Shown here: piece after piece, positions 47,224 through 60,118 of the stretch
Numbering within the stretch: the first letter of the stretch is position 1
How the letters are laid out: the number at the start of each line of letters is the position of its first letter
NCBI GenBank assembly: GCA_023512835.1
Contig: CM042091.1
Span: forward strand, 43,600,107-43,664,106
Direction of reading: 5' to 3'
Length of the DNA stretch: 64,000 nt
From: Taxillus chinensis
Lineage: Eukaryota > Streptophyta > Magnoliopsida > Santalales > Loranthaceae
The notes under the pieces: generated by a model
What the model was told of the DNA's origin: nothing
Database searches by the model: none
The model's input: only the letters and a program-made list of their open reading frames with translations
Position numbers and translations under genes: made by a program

Positions 47224-50200
47224 CTAAGCTGAACTGTTATATATTTCATCAACATGCACCGCTGGCACATAAATTGCATTTCGTAGGGAGCTATGTCCCC
47301 GACCATAAAATGCATAAACAAGCACTCCCATGACCAACCATACAGAAACACGAATCCACGTGGCAATACTGTATATAAAGAAAAAGCATTACCGTGAGAT
47401 GTGGAATTTCATTCACAAGGTAAAATGATGACAATGGAAATATACTCTTGTGTCTGCAATTTTTGAGAGTTCAGTGGGTGTGTTATTTTAAGGATTACAA
47501 CTTTCATTATTATGGTCTTCTTGCAATCGGATTTATGGTGTGTTATAAGAGCTATTTTATGTGCTTTCATAATGAGCAAAGTTTTTGGCACATTAGACCA
47601 CATTGACAGATGGAAGAGTATTATGCAACCTGAAACAGAAATCAACTCACCCGAGATTTATCAGCAGGTATACATTGACCAGAATGCTGGCAATAGGTAG
47701 GAGCGGAACAAATGGACAGAGAAAACCTGAATCAATCAGTCTACCTTATATTAGTTTGTGACGCAGAGCTCTTGCATAAATATCTATTTCTTTAAATATA
47801 TCAAAACAAATGCACTCAGGATGATTTAGTATTAGATACTTGAAGTTCAAACTAAGATCATAGGTTGATAACATTAGCAAGTCCGTGAATGCTAGATCAA
47901 ATCAAACGGTCCTTAGTTCCTGCTAGGTTACTAATCCTTTATCATATTAATGAATTTCTATGTTTCTCAGTAACACGGACACAGAGTGAGAGAGTGAGTG
48001 TAATACCTCCGGCATGCCCGAAATTGTGCCTAGCATCATCTTGATCAAGACAGGTAAGCACCCCCAACCCAGATAAAAGAATAGCACCACCGATTCCACA
48101 AAACATATAACGGAGGAAGCTGATCACAAGTTCAACAAAGTATAATAGTTTTAAAGCCCCTTTCAAAGTGCAAACCACTTTGAAGGTCAAAAATGAAATA
48201 AGGGTAAAATTGGAGGTGGAGCCAAATTATAACTCTCTACAAATATGTGAAGAGTACAAACTTCCCAAAGTTTTTTGAGGTAAATGTTATGTTCGTTCTT
48301 CTTGTGTCAGATCTAGATCAATCTAACCCTATATTCAGAGAATAAACCATTAAGATCCAGTAATTTAGTAGATGATGTGACCTTTCTTAGTGTGAACGTG
48401 TGTACACACAAACTAATTAAGGTAAATCATAAGCGTCATCAAGATTTCATGATTCATATGTCTAGGCGAGACTAATTCTGTTAGTGCAGGAATAAAATAA
48501 TTCTATTAAATAACCATGCAATCCACCTGGAAAGGCTCAAAGCAGAAGCTGCCGATGTGAGGATAAGCACCCCCATACAGACAAGCATTATAGTCCACCC
48601 AGCAATTTTTCGCCTTTTGTTCTCAGTTAACATGACTACAATACCAAACGAAAAAGTGTAATCAATATACATTATACAATTGCCGCAAAAGAGTTAAGAT
48701 CCATTCCCAAATCCAAAGTTTGCTCCGGGACAAGCTTTCCAATCCAATATACAGTTCGATGCAGTATACACATACATTTATCACACATATAAGCCTTAAA
48801 AAAGAGGAAAAAGAGGAAAAACATTCAACATACTAGTTCCTTGAGCAGCCTGTTTAGCTGGTGCCTCCCCTTTCACGAGTAAAGGATCAACACTGCTATT
48901 AGAGGTGCCAACATGATCTGTATGGTCTTCCACAATAATCGCTTGGCCACTGTTACTGTATTTCAATGAGACTGAATCAATAGACTCCTGAAGTGATGGT
49001 GGAAGAGGAACTTCATCTGGAGGGATATATCGCAGTATCAACACAGATATAGCCACCATAGTGAATGCAAGAAGTGTACCCACACTAACCTGCACATGGA
49101 ATGCAACAATCTAGACTGTATCTCACAATTTTACATTACAAACAGGACACTATATTATATGTGATTCACTGAATCTATTGGAAGCTTGGCCAACTGAAAA
49201 CCAGGGAATTGGATGCAGTTCAAAGAAAGGTGATGCCTTCAATTTATATCATAAGAATAAGCCCCAGAAGGATTGTAGTATACTTTAAATTATAATTTCT
49301 AAAATAAGAAAATCTGGCCTTAAAAAAGGGGGAGGAACAATAGAACATATAAAAATAAAATAAAATAAAATTGAACTTCATTCAATTGCTTCCCTATCCC
49401 TTCTAAGAGCCCTATCCATATATAGATCTAAACAGGTATCTGAAGGAAGAAATGCATTAATTGCAATTCAGTTTAACCAGTAAATCACCTTTTAATTAAC
49501 ATATGTTGATCCTCCAAAAAAAGGGAAAAAGAACCATTCCAACAACAAAGAATGCCATCCCAGGCAATAAACAATTGTATATATTTGGTATAAAGTTAAA
49601 CTTACCATCCCAGACAACTGGTCAACATCCATAAAGAATGCTAAGGCTGCTGCCCCTATTCCAGTTACTATTGTGCTCTTAACAGGAACTTGAGTGTGCC
49701 TATGAATGTCTGAAAAAAACGGAGGCAGCAAGCCGTCTCTTGCCATGGCCATAAGGATTCTTGGCTGATAAAAGACAAAAGTTGTGAAGTATTTGTCATA
49801 TAGTACAGGATGACAGAAGAGGTAAATGTAACTGTGAATTACACCAATGCCTTGTAGTCACCAACAATTTTTTTTATAAGAAAAACGGCAAACATTGCAA
49901 CAGTAAGTTAGTTACCTGAGGGAGAAGAGAGCCCATTAATGTTGAGCAGAGTGCCGTAACTGCTCCAGCAGTTATTACGTACCTGTAAACAAAACTTGTA
50001 AAATTCCTCCAAAGCCAAAAGTACTCAACTATTCCTCAGGAACTGATGGGAAGGAAGCACAGCATACAACATTTGTTTACTAGATTTCTTACTTACGCTG
50101 CCCATTGCATTCCATGGCTTGAAAATGCAGATGAGATGGGAGTGTCAGGATCCATTGCATAATAAGGTACTAGTCCAACAATGACGATAGAGACCAGCAT

Positions 50201-52860
50201 ATATAATGTACAGCATATAGATAGTGAAGCCCCAATCCCCAGTGGCAGATCGCGTTGAGGATTCCTCACCTGTAAGGAATCATACTTCAAAAAGTTTGTT
50301 CGCTTCTGTAGATATTTGCACCATAACAAAAAACCAAAATTTTGAAAACACCTCTTCAGCAGTGCTAGCAACTGAATCAAAGCCAATGTAAGCAAAAAAG
50401 ACAGTCGCAGACCCAGCAAGCATCCCATTTATCCCAAATGGAAAATACCTATAACATTAAAAGTGATCACATAATAAATTTATCTCAGAAGGTCATCAAG
50501 AACAAGGGGATTTTACAGAGGGTAAGACATTACCCAGTTGGGAGTTGATAGCCAATCCACCCAGTCTTGAAACCCAGATATCCACCGGCACATATTACAA
50601 AGATCATGGCACACACATTTACCATTGTGACAATGGCTTGAGCAAGCATACTCTGCAATGATTAGGTATTTGAACAAGTAAAATATTCCTCAACCCCGCC
50701 CTCCCTCCCGTTTTTGGAAAAGAAGAAAAATGGCGATGAAAATACAATGATGCAAGCATGGAGGAAAATAAAATGACACAGAACGCAGATGTACCTCTTT
50801 GATTCCCATGCATAAAAGGCCAACAACAATTAAAACTAGGATTGCTGCACAAGGGTCAACAACTACATCCAGCCACGGAATATATTGTCTAGATAGGAAA
50901 GCAGGCAACCTGTCGCTACCTCCAAAAAGCATGGCCTATGTGGGTAAAAAAATGCCATATAGTGAATAGTTTCCAAATCTATTTTTCAATGAATACAAGT
51001 CATAGGAGTGGAAAAATAAAAAACACAAACAATAAAAATGAAGAATATTGGAATATAATTTGACTGATTTATTTCTGTGACTAACATTGGCTGGGCAGTA
51101 TATAAGCTAAAAAGCACCCATGTTAAGCTAGAAATATGATAGAAACGAAGTATTATAGCACTAACACCATCAGTTAAAAGAAAGCACAAGCACAGAATGG
51201 CTCTGAAACTATCTAGGCTCATTTCTTAAGTTCAAGTAGATTTATATTTTTGCAAATAAACTAGATAATAAAATATTAGTTTTTTCGTTAAAATCATTTC
51301 CCAGTTCAATGTTCACATTATGCCAACTGAAATCTAGGTGCTTGCCAACTGATGTCAGAAACCTGAACACTTTTGTTGCAAATTCATTTCTGGAGAAAAA
51401 TAAAGTCATCCTGCTGTACTTTAATCCCATAAAAAACTCATGCTTGAACCATAGAGGTCAACAATAAATGTGAAAAATTGGCCTCAATGATTTTTAGAGC
51501 ACCAATAATGAAAAAATTAATATGCAAATCACCATAAAGTAAAAAAAAGTTATATTTTCGTTTTATTTATTTATTGTACAACACTTCCACCGAATTCTCT
51601 AGGAAAAGCTACATACAAACGTATCTGCTGTGTATACTTTCATACAGACCAGCAAAAAATGAAACTTCTAACAGAAAAGTCTAAATTGACAAATAAGCAA
51701 ATAATTAGTCTAAACTTACAAATAATGACAAAACTGCAATGCAAAGAAATATGATCGCCACAAGGTTGTTTTTTTCTTTTTCTTTTTCTTCCCCTATAAG
51801 AAATCTTCCACCTACTTCTGTAGGCAAAGCTACATAAGAAAATATTTATGCGTATATATTTGTAGAGCTACCTCTCAGGGCTGATAGAAAAGGATGAAAA
51901 TTTTAAAAGCAAATCTAAATTTATCAACACGAAGACAATTAGTAAATTTGTGAACATGAGACCAAAAGAGGGGTAGTTTTCAGCCGGGCAAACTATTGAA
52001 GCGAACAAAACTATTATCAAAATCAAAAGAACCATTTTGTAAACAGAAATACTTGAAACGCCTAAAATATATGAATTCAGAAAAAGGGCAACACACCAGA
52101 TTTGGTGATATGCCTCTAGCAACTGCAGAACCACCGATTGAGTACTCCAATATCAGAGCCCAACCAATCAACCACGCAATACTGCAAACAGCAAGTACAA
52201 TAAATGACTGACTGAAGATGCCCATAAATTGCAATGATCCTATAACGTTCCATTGCCAAGATGGGAAGATATAACAAAAGAAAGGTTAACATATTACCTT
52301 TCCCCCACACATATATAGGAATAATGGTAAGCACTTCCAGCAGAGGGGCAGCGACTCGCGAGTTCTGCATAACAAAATGCCGAAAGACCAGCTGCTACAC
52401 CGGCTATTAGGAAGGAAACGGCAAGGGCCGGTCCAGAATGCTCTCGAGCAACTGTTCCCACGAGAATATAAACCCCAGCGCCGATGGTTGACCCAATTCC
52501 TGACTTAACGAAAAACGCAGACATATTAAATGATTGGACATGACGAAATAAAGAGAAAATTGTTTTCAAGTTCGTTATTAACACGACAGAGGCTCTTTTT
52601 TTTTTTTTTTTTTTAAGTAGAGGCGGTATATGTATCTCAAACCGTAAACATTAGAATTTGTTCAAACAATTAGAACGTGGAATGAGATTACCAATAGCAA
52701 TGAGGTGAAGCACAGACAAATCCTTGGCCAATTGGTGATGTTGATGATGACTGCCCGAATTCACATGAGCCGCCGAGTCGACCTGCTTCCTTCTAATCAA
52801 GCTTCTAAACACTCCCGATGACCACCCATCAGCCTTTTGTGAATCAGCAACGAAACCCAT
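47224..52860 (-). CDS. CAT2: Vacuolar-type cationic amino acid transporter, CAT2/CAT4-like, 14 coding exons
   Basis: A plant member of the APC superfamily (CAT family), expected to move basic or neutral amino acids across the tonoplast. Exons on the minus strand: 52860-52692, 52499-52298, 52181-52097, 50935-50795, 50652-50534, 50448-50352, 50269-50097, 49982-49916, 49764-49606, 49089-48834, 48635-48527, 48119-48007, 47726-47651 and 47368-47224 (TAG at 47226-47224). All introns are GT-AG and phases agree, giving 1911 nt and 636 residues, the usual CAT2 length. The N-terminus MGFVADSQKADGW precedes the conserved RRKQVDS. TM1 holds the unwound-helix motif STIGAGVYILVGTVAREHSG (about residues 60-79). 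Later markers are CYAELASRCPSAGSAYHYSY, GGSAVARGISPNL, FAYIGFDSVASTAEEVRNPQ, LLPQPRILMAMARDG and QDDARHNFGH. The subtype CAT2 rather than CAT4 rests mainly on the N-terminus. Intron 3 (1161 bp) is the longest. No inactivating change was seen. Confidence 0.93.
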
Positions 52861-53270
52861 CTGCGAAAACAAAGAATTTCCAAATGGGCCTCCGAATTTT
52901 CCGAGGTTTCCCTCTTCCTAGGACGAATTCAACAAGGTGGATGTCGGAATTCCCAACCCGGGTCGAAGAAATCCAACTCGTTTTCCTCGACCAAATCAAA
53001 AATCAAATAAAAGGGTCTTCGATTGAACCACCAATAAATAAAAATCAACGAAAAATAAATTAAAAAAAAACTTTAAAGGGGGAAATTGCTGCCCGCGTTC
53101 CCCGCTGATTCCCCGGGAAAAAACAAATCCGGGCAGCGGGAAGAATCAGGAGAGAGATGGGTATTAAAGGTGCGTTTTTCTGGGCAAATGCAGAAGAACA
53201 AAGCTAATGTATTTAAATGCTTGCTGAGATCAGTTGCCCAGCACCATGGGAGGCAATCATGCAAAGGCAG
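52861..53270 (-). promoter_or_regulatory. Upstream region / 5' UTR of the CAT2-like gene
   Basis: Base composition is less AT-rich than the surroundings and there is no credible coding frame. A GC-rich patch at 53088-53140 contains partly self-complementary text (TGATTCCCCGGGAA; GGGCAGCGGGAAGAATCAG). A TATA-like ATTTAAATA reads on the minus strand near 53210. The transcription start cannot be fixed from sequence alone. Confidence 0.4.
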
Positions 53271-54151
53271 CCTTTATTGTTTTTATTTTTATTTTATATT
53301 CTATTCACATCAAAGATGGTCATTATTTGTAGCAATTGACATGTACATCAATGTCCATGCTGACGTTGTTGCCTTGTTGGTGAGACTTTTAGGGCTCGGA
53401 GAAGGATAGAGAAATTGAAGTGGATGGCTGTTCTAGCCTTCTAGGGTCAAAATTTGCTTGCTTCCTTGCTTGCAATCATGTCAACCAAAGACGGTTTTAA
53501 AATAATAATAATAATAATAATCACCATGATTTAAACATGCCGGCGCAGATCACCAAAAATGCAATGTAAGAAAAGAGAAGTGAAAGACAAATGCAATGCA
53601 ATGCAATATAAGAGCACCTCTGCTTTAAACAAAAAGGAGAATTTCTTTGTTTTTTTTTTCTTTTTTTGAGAGAGAGGAAGGTAAGGTTTTATTAAAACAA
53701 AATTGAAGAGCTCCGTACATTCATAAAAAGTTAATTTAATTTTTTTCAAGGAAATTAAATATGTTATTAAAGAATTATATAAAAAATGAAAAATAAATAA
53801 ATAAAATAAAACACATGAGTCCACAATTGCTCATATATCATCTCTCAACGCCACACGCATGTCTAGTTCTTGCTCAACATAAATTTAATACCATATAAAA
53901 TTGATAAACTCGCAATGTAAGAAAAAAAATGTTCTTTTTTTTAATTATACTTGGATTAATTGAATTAGAGTGGCCTAGCTAGGCTACAACTAGGATAATT
54001 TCTTGAAGTCAAGATTTGAACAAAGTATGTCTCTTACTGCCCGTACCGCAGCAGCAAAGCTGGTCGGTGAAAAAAGACCAGAATTCAACTTGATTATGGG
54101 AGAAGAAATTCCATTTAAAAATCTGGTGAGATGCAAAGTTTGACATTATTT

Positions 54152-54182
<31 letters not shown>

Positions 54183-54739
54183 TAGTTGTAAAATTAAATG
54201 AAAGGGCTTTTCTTTGTTGTGCATTTCTTAAATCTCAAGATAACCAATGTTCGAAGTGGCGTACAGATGAAGCATTTTTGCGTGAACCAATGAAAGACAA
54301 GGTCATGACGGCACGTTTCGCATGTCAGCGGGAATATTATATGTAACGTAGGGGATGCTAAAAATAGAAGAGTGCAATGATGACCGCTTGATCTTAATGG
54401 TATGATGTAGAAAACTAGTTTTTTTTTCTCTTTATTATTTTTATTATATATATATAAACATATATTATTCTATGCGAAGTCAGTTGCGTTATTGATGGGA
54501 TGAGCTTTGGTTAAACTTTTCTGTTCCAATCCTTTCCGAATCAAATTAAATAGGGCTGTTCCACATGCAAGCCGCCAGTAAGTGCAACACCACTGCCATG
54601 ATGGTTCAAACATTATACCAAAAGTATCAAGTTTGGAATAATAATTATATTGCCTCCAGCATGTTTATATGTACGAGTAATAATATTTTACCGCTGCTCT
54701 TTTTCTATTATTTATTATAATCTTACATATTTAAATTAT
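53271..54739. other. AT-rich intergenic DNA
   Basis: Contains (AAT)n at 53502-53520, a CT/A-rich stretch at 53645-53670 and (AT)n at about 54157-54182. No gene or element is supported. Confidence 0.6.
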
Positions 54740-55060
54740 TTTTTATTTTTTTATATAAATATATATTACAATAAATTCTCTTAATTACTTTCCGTATAAT
54801 TAAAATAATATTTTATATTATTTTTAATTTAATAATAATTTTTTATAATTTTATATCAAATAAAAGTAAAAGTCATCGTAAATGAAAAGAAAATAGGTGA
54901 TAAAAAAATTTATATATGATTTAATAATTATATGAAATGAATAGTACTTCTAATACGTTGGAAAACACTGTACAAATACTATAGAGAAAGTTAAATATAG
55001 AACTTCGGTAGGGATGATTTTATGACTTTTTTTTCCTAAATTTAATGAAACAGACTAATA
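54740..55060. repeat. Dispersed AT-rich repeat, copy 1
   Basis: Homologous in direct orientation to 60790-61125: shared AAAATAATTTT/AATAATATTTTATATTATT, TTAATAATTATATG, CACTGTACAAAT or ACTGTACAAAT, GATGATTTTATGA and a final AAACAGA. Probably an old non-autonomous transposon; its ends are not defined. Confidence 0.7.
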
Positions 55061-55074
55061 CAGAGAATCTGCTA

Positions 55075-55280
55075 CTAGAGATGGCAATGGGACGGAACGG
55101 GGATTCCTCGCTCTAGTTAAAGCCCAATCATAGATGGCCCAGCCCAACCCACCCGAGCCCAGCCGCCCCGCCCGCACAGTCAACTCGCGCAAAAAATCCC
55201 AACAAAATATTACTAAGATGAGGAGTCCAACCCAAGACCTACCTTGTAAGTTGCATGTCATTCAACCATCAAGCTAAACT
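55075..55280 (-). mobile_element. tRNA-derived SINE
   Basis: On the minus strand the 5' end carries A-box-like TAGCTTGATGG (near 55276) and B-box-like GGTTGGACTCC (55232-55222). A body rich in GGGCTGGGC and a CCCGTTCCGTCCCATTGCC tail follow, a text common in plant SINE-type retroposons. No target duplication was resolved. Confidence 0.6.
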
Positions 55281-55378
55281 GTTTTTGTTATATATACTTA
55301 TATATTTAGTATATATACTCATAATATAACATATAAATAATTATAACAATAACAATACTATTATTATTATTATCATTG

Positions 55379-57650
55379 TTGGATCCCATTTTGTCCAGAT
55401 TGGACATACTAACCCCAGTTAATATGTATATACCTTTTTGCCCATGCCATATAGCTTGTCAAACAGGTCCTTAAGGATTCCCCGTAATTTGCACAAGATG
55501 GATGCATTAACACGAACAGGGAAGCCCAAAATTGATAACCTCTGTTGTAAGCCCCTAAAGCACCTCAAGACCAACGTCAACTGATAGAAGATGAAATGTG
55601 GAGCTTAGCGCACCTAACCGAGTTCAATTCCGATGTAAAAACGAAGAAGTTATGGCCAAAACAATTCTCGTCGGAAAAAGTCAAACTTATAAAAAGACAG
55701 TCAATGCCCCTGGTCAAAGGGCCCGAAAATGTGACCATGCGAGATTCTCCAAAATGACTATTCAGGCGAATACGGAGCATTTTGGGTGGGGGTAAAAAGT
55801 TAATTAAAAGTTAAAAAAAGGTTAAATCCGGATCATCGTGGTCAAATCCGTAACATCAAAGTCAACGGTCAAATCCGAGCCAACATTGATCCGGACTAAG
55901 AGTTCCCACTGATGCGGAGTAAGGATCCGAGCCAACATTGATCTGGACTAAGAGTTCTCATTGATGCAGAGTAAGAATCCGAGCCAATATTGATCCGGAC
56001 TAAGAGTTCCCACTTATGTGGGGTAAGGATCCGAGCCAACATTGATCCGGACTAAGAGCTCCCACTGATGCGGAGTAAGGATCTGAGCCCACATTGATCT
56101 GGATTAATGCCTCCACTGATACGGAGTAAGCTCCAATCATCCGGAATTGTCTTCCATTGATCCGGATCCAAGCCTTTGTCCCTACCAGTCATTGACTTTC
56201 GCTGATTAGCCTGTTCGCGGGCATGGTCACTGTGGCTTCACGGGATTAGCTGGGCAAATACTCGTTAATGGTTGTCTGTCACATGCGTGCATTTAATGGC
56301 AAAAGGACAAGCAAGTTTGATAGTCCACCCGACATAAATGGCATATAGTTAATAAGAAAGGGGGCTAGCATCCGTAAATGCTGCAATTATGTGGCAGTTC
56401 CAAAGGCATTAAAAGAGGTCCTGACACCAAAGAAGAGGAGACACACGCCCAGAGTCTTCACGTCCGGATTAGACCCAAGCTCTTTCCTTTCCCAAAAAAA
56501 CACCCAAGCTTTGTTCCCTGTGCTTTGCCCAACTCTTGGCTTTCCATATTTTCTCTCTTTCCCTGCGAGTCCCCTTTCCAAAAAAAAAACAACAAAAAAC
56601 ATTCCTCTCTTATACGGATCTCTCACCCAAAATAAAAATTTCTCTCATAGTTTATCCCCCCTCTCTCTATCACGATTTAAATCTTTTTCATCATCAAATT
56701 CCCTCAACTCCAACATACTACTGTAGTCTCCAAGACAAATCTCAGTTGATTTCCATAATTGGCATTGCTGGAATTTTGCGAGTTGGTGATTTTGTGTTCC
56801 CGCAAGCGATTTTCAGTGCAAATAGAATTTTCAGACGGAAGTCCAAGGAGTCCCGAATTAAAACTCATTCAAGCCTAAGTCAATGTAATTTACATTTTTT
56901 AGCTTATTTGTATTTTTATATTTTATGTGATTTTAGCTTATCTCTATATTTGATATATTTTTTAATATGTTTTGTAGTATTTTCCTTATATTCTCTTGTT
57001 GTACGTTGTAATATATAAGGTATAGTGAAAGCAAAAGTAACAAAGAAAAAAGAAAAAAAAACAAAAAAGAGAGCAAAAAAAGAGATGAAAAAAAGAAAGA
57101 AAAAGAGGGTGGTTTTGTTTTATTTAGCTGTGAATGTCATAATCACACACTTTACATTTTATTTTGATATGTATGTGCATTTAGTTATAATCAAAAACCA
57201 AAAAAGGGGGCACAAATATGTGTTTTTATATTGTAACTTTCGATTAGGTTCAATTCATTCAAAAAAAATGTTTTAAAAAAAACAAAACGTTCTTAAAAGG
57301 AAAAAACACGTTTTCCAAATAAATAAATAAATAAATAACAAAAAAAAGAGAAACAAAACAAAAATTTTAGGATTCCCCTTAACAAGTTAGGATAAAATTT
57401 TTAAACCATAACTTTAACAAAGAACCTAGCTAAATAGAAACATAGAAATTCTTAGGAAAAGTGCCTCACCCCAATAAAAACAGTGAAAATAAATAGACCT
57501 CCTCCTCCTAAATTAGATACCAAAAGGGCACTGAAGGGGTGTTAATCCTTCCCTACACGTAACCAACTCCCGAACCCTTCTCTGATAACGCAGACCACAC
57601 TTTAAACTACTCAAAGTAGAGGGTATCCAGCTGTAACCCAAAAAAGTCGA
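55379..57650 (+). mobile_element. Probable Ogre/Tat-lineage LTR
   Basis: Starts around TGTTGGATCCCATT. The 3' part has GGGTGTTAATCCTTCCCTAC and AACCAACTCCCGAACCC, a block typical of Ogre/Tat LTRs in plants. TGGCGACTCT follows directly, as in the tRNA-Arg primer site of that lineage. An A-rich zone (57025-57360) and a minisatellite lie inside. No internal coding region follows, so this is a solo LTR or a 5' remnant. The exact left end is uncertain. Confidence 0.55.
55871..56130 (+). repeat. 52 bp minisatellite, five copies
   Basis: Units start at 55871, 55923, 55975, 56027 and 56079 with the consensus beginning GGATCCGAGCCAACATTGAT. Each unit is two diverged halves of about 26 bp, ending GATCCGGACTAAG and GATGCGGAGTAAG. 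The last copy is degenerate. Confidence 0.9.
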
Positions 57651-57660
57651 TGGCGACTCT
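57651..57660 (+). other. Possible tRNA-Arg primer site core
   Basis: TGGCGACTCT matches the first ten bases of the Arg primer site used by Ogre/Tat elements; the remainder has diverged (AAATTTC). Confidence 0.4.
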
Positions 57661-57734
57661 AAATTTCTCACCATTGGTTTAGTTTGAGCCCACCCCAAAA
57701 GGGCCCGGACGAAAACCAATGATGACAATTATTA

Positions 57735-57768
57735 ATGATAATACTATTATTATTATTATTATTAGTAA

Positions 57769-57833
<65 letters not shown>
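57735..57833. repeat. (ATT)n/(AAT)n compound microsatellite
   Basis: ATT units change to AAT units, so the strand can form a long imperfect hairpin at the centre (TATTATTATTATTAGTAATG). Confidence 0.9.
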
Positions 57834-57834
<1 letters not shown>

Positions 57835-58302
57835 GTGTATGATTTATTTTAATAATATTATTATTATTAATTACAAAGTATATATATTTATATTAGAATA
57901 AAAACTAAATGTACTATTAATATTTTGATATAAAATACAAATTAATTATATTTAAAATTAATTTTAAAGTTATATATTAGTTCATAATAATATACTATAT
58001 AATTATAAATTATATCACTTTCTTATATTTTATATGCTTGTATTTCATATTAAAACATTACTATTACTTTTAATAAATATTTAATTTTATTTAAATATAA
58101 GTATATATACTTTGTGAGTAATATTATTTTTAAAATAATATATTTACTTATTATTATTAGTAGTAGTGTTACTATTTTTGCTACTAATATTATTTATATG
58201 TTAGATTTTAAATATATACGCTAATTATGTAAACATAGAAAATAATATTTATTTATGATATATATAATAGTTATCGATAAAAAATTTAACATCAATTATT
58301 AA

Positions 58303-58790
58303 TGTTGGACCTCGGCCAGGGCACTCACTATCACAATATTGTCCGCTTTGGCACTCGCGCACCCACCCATGGGCCGCAGCCCGCACGGATTTGTTTCTAA
58401 CGGGCCGCGACCCGTTAAAACGCGTTGTGACAAGGTGCACATGAGCCTCCTCATTAGGACGACCTCAATGTTCGCCCTAACCGATGTGGGATTGATCTAT
58501 GGGACATTAGAGACCCAACAGTCTCCCCCCCAATCCCACCATCGGTCTAGAGGACCCGGCTCTGATACCACTTGTTGGACCTCGGCCAGGGCACTCACTA
58601 TCACAATATTGTCCGCTTTGGCACTCGCGCACCCACCCATGGGCCGCAGCCCGCACGGATTTGTTTCTAACGGGCCGCGACCCGTTAAAACGCGTTGTGA
58701 CAAGGTGCACATGAGCCTCCTCATTAGGACGACCTCAATGTTCGCCCTAACCGATGTGGGATTGATCTATGGGACATTAGAGACCCAACA
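58303..58790 (-). mobile_element. TRIM element (488 bp) with two 218 bp LTRs
   Basis: LTRs 58303-58520 and 58573-58790 start TGTTGGACCTCGGCC, end AGAGACCCAACA, and look identical. The internal part is only 52 bp and holds a polypurine tract (GTCTCCCCCCC on the plus strand, 58521-58531) and a perfect initiator-Met primer site (GCTCTGATACCA, 58559-58570). Target duplications are perfect: ATTAA (58298-58302 and 58791-58795). It has no coding capacity and no visible 5S-like sequence as found in Cassandra. Confidence 0.95.
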
Positions 58791-58865
58791 ATTAAACTCT
58801 CTATACTCAATAATTATCATATTACTTATGTTATATATATACTTATTAATATATATATATATATA

Positions 58866-58867
<2 letters not shown>

Positions 58868-58893
<26 letters not shown>
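58868..58893. repeat. (GT)n microsatellite beside (AT)n
   Basis: An AT run followed by GTGTGT units, immediately after the TRIM flank. Confidence 0.9.
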
Positions 58894-58898
<5 letters not shown>

Positions 58899-59426
58899 CT
58901 AATCAATGAGTAATAATATAAGTAACGAGTAGTGATAATCTAAGTAATATGATTATCATCAATAATAAGTGATAATATGAGTAGTGATAACTTAAGTACT
59001 ATAATTATATATTATGCTTCTCATATTACTTATGTTATAAATAATACAATAGTATGAGAAATCATGTTTTTTCAACTTATTTCCCTCAATGTAACTAAAA
59101 TGATCAATAATATATTGTTTATTAATTTTAACCTAAATATAAAATACATACCATCAAAAATCAAAACTTACTCTCACCACATAATTTATATTATATCAAA
59201 ATAGTTAGTATTATATAATTAACCAATAACATTAATTATAATTAGAATAGTATATATAAATAATAGTAATAATAATAATTATTATTATTATATTTATTAA
59301 TATTAATATTATTAATTATAATTATTAATATTAATATTAATAAAGAGTACATACTTTATTTGAAAAATAAAAGTAATTACAAAGTATGTATATGTTTGTA
59401 TTATAAGACTAGTTATTAAGTGTAAG

Positions 59427-59439
<13 letters not shown>

Positions 59440-59458
<19 letters not shown>

Positions 59459-60118
59459 TATTTGGTATGATAAGTATAAATATACACTATTATAATTATA
59501 ACTAATGTTATTAGTTAATTAAACAAAACTAAAAAGTTTGATATATAAGAGAATACATGGTGAGAGTGAGTTTTGACTTTTGATAATATGTATTTCATAT
59601 TTGGGTTAAAAGCTTAAGTAATAACTCATGTAAATGATATTATAAGTTCATATATAAATGTATTTATCGATCAAATAATACTTGATTTGATTATTTAGTT
59701 GTAAATACATATTAATAAATTTAAAACTAAATTTCAATCAAATTAATATGACTAGTATTCATATTTTATTTTATTCATATATATATATATATATTATTAT
59801 TTGGTATGATAAGTATAAATATACACTATTATAATTATAACTAATGTTATTAGTTAATTAAACAATACTAAAAAGTTTGATATACTAGAGAATACATGGT
59901 GAGAGTGAGTTTTGACTTTTGATAATATGTATTTCATATTTGGGTTAAAAGTTTAAGTAATAACTCATGTAAATGATATTATAAGTTCATATATAAATGT
60001 ATTTATCGATCAAATAATACTTGATTTGATCATTTAGTTGTAAATACATATTAATAAATTTAAAATTAAATTTCAATCAAATTAATATGACTAGTATTCA
60101 TATTTTATTTTATGTGTG
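59440..60118. repeat. 339 bp tandem duplication, plus a diverged third copy
   Basis: TTGGTATGAT at 59462 and 59801 marks two near-identical copies 339 bp apart, each starting at an (AT)n run. A third, clearly older copy (GGTGAGAGTGAATTTTGA, GATAATATGTATTC, TTTGATTGGATCA) occupies about 60118-60345. Confidence 0.9.

Noticed and set aside
53531..53824. 97-codon minus-strand frame with poly-lysine
   Set aside because: Low-complexity translation of an A/T-rich tract upstream of the transporter.
55222..55280. tRNA gene
   Set aside because: A and B boxes are present but imperfect, no cloverleaf with a paired acceptor stem could be formed, and a SINE body follows.
55871..56130. CRISPR-like array
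   Set aside because: Units are contiguous tandem copies without unique spacers, in a plant LTR.
56378..57276. Plus-strand frames including a 160-codon one and a Lys-rich one
   Set aside because: They lie in the A/T-rich part of an Ogre/Tat-like LTR; the Lys-rich frame is an AAG/AAA run.
58339..58866. 175-codon frame with an internal repeat
   Set aside because: It reads through both LTRs of the TRIM, so the protein repeat is simply the duplicated LTR.
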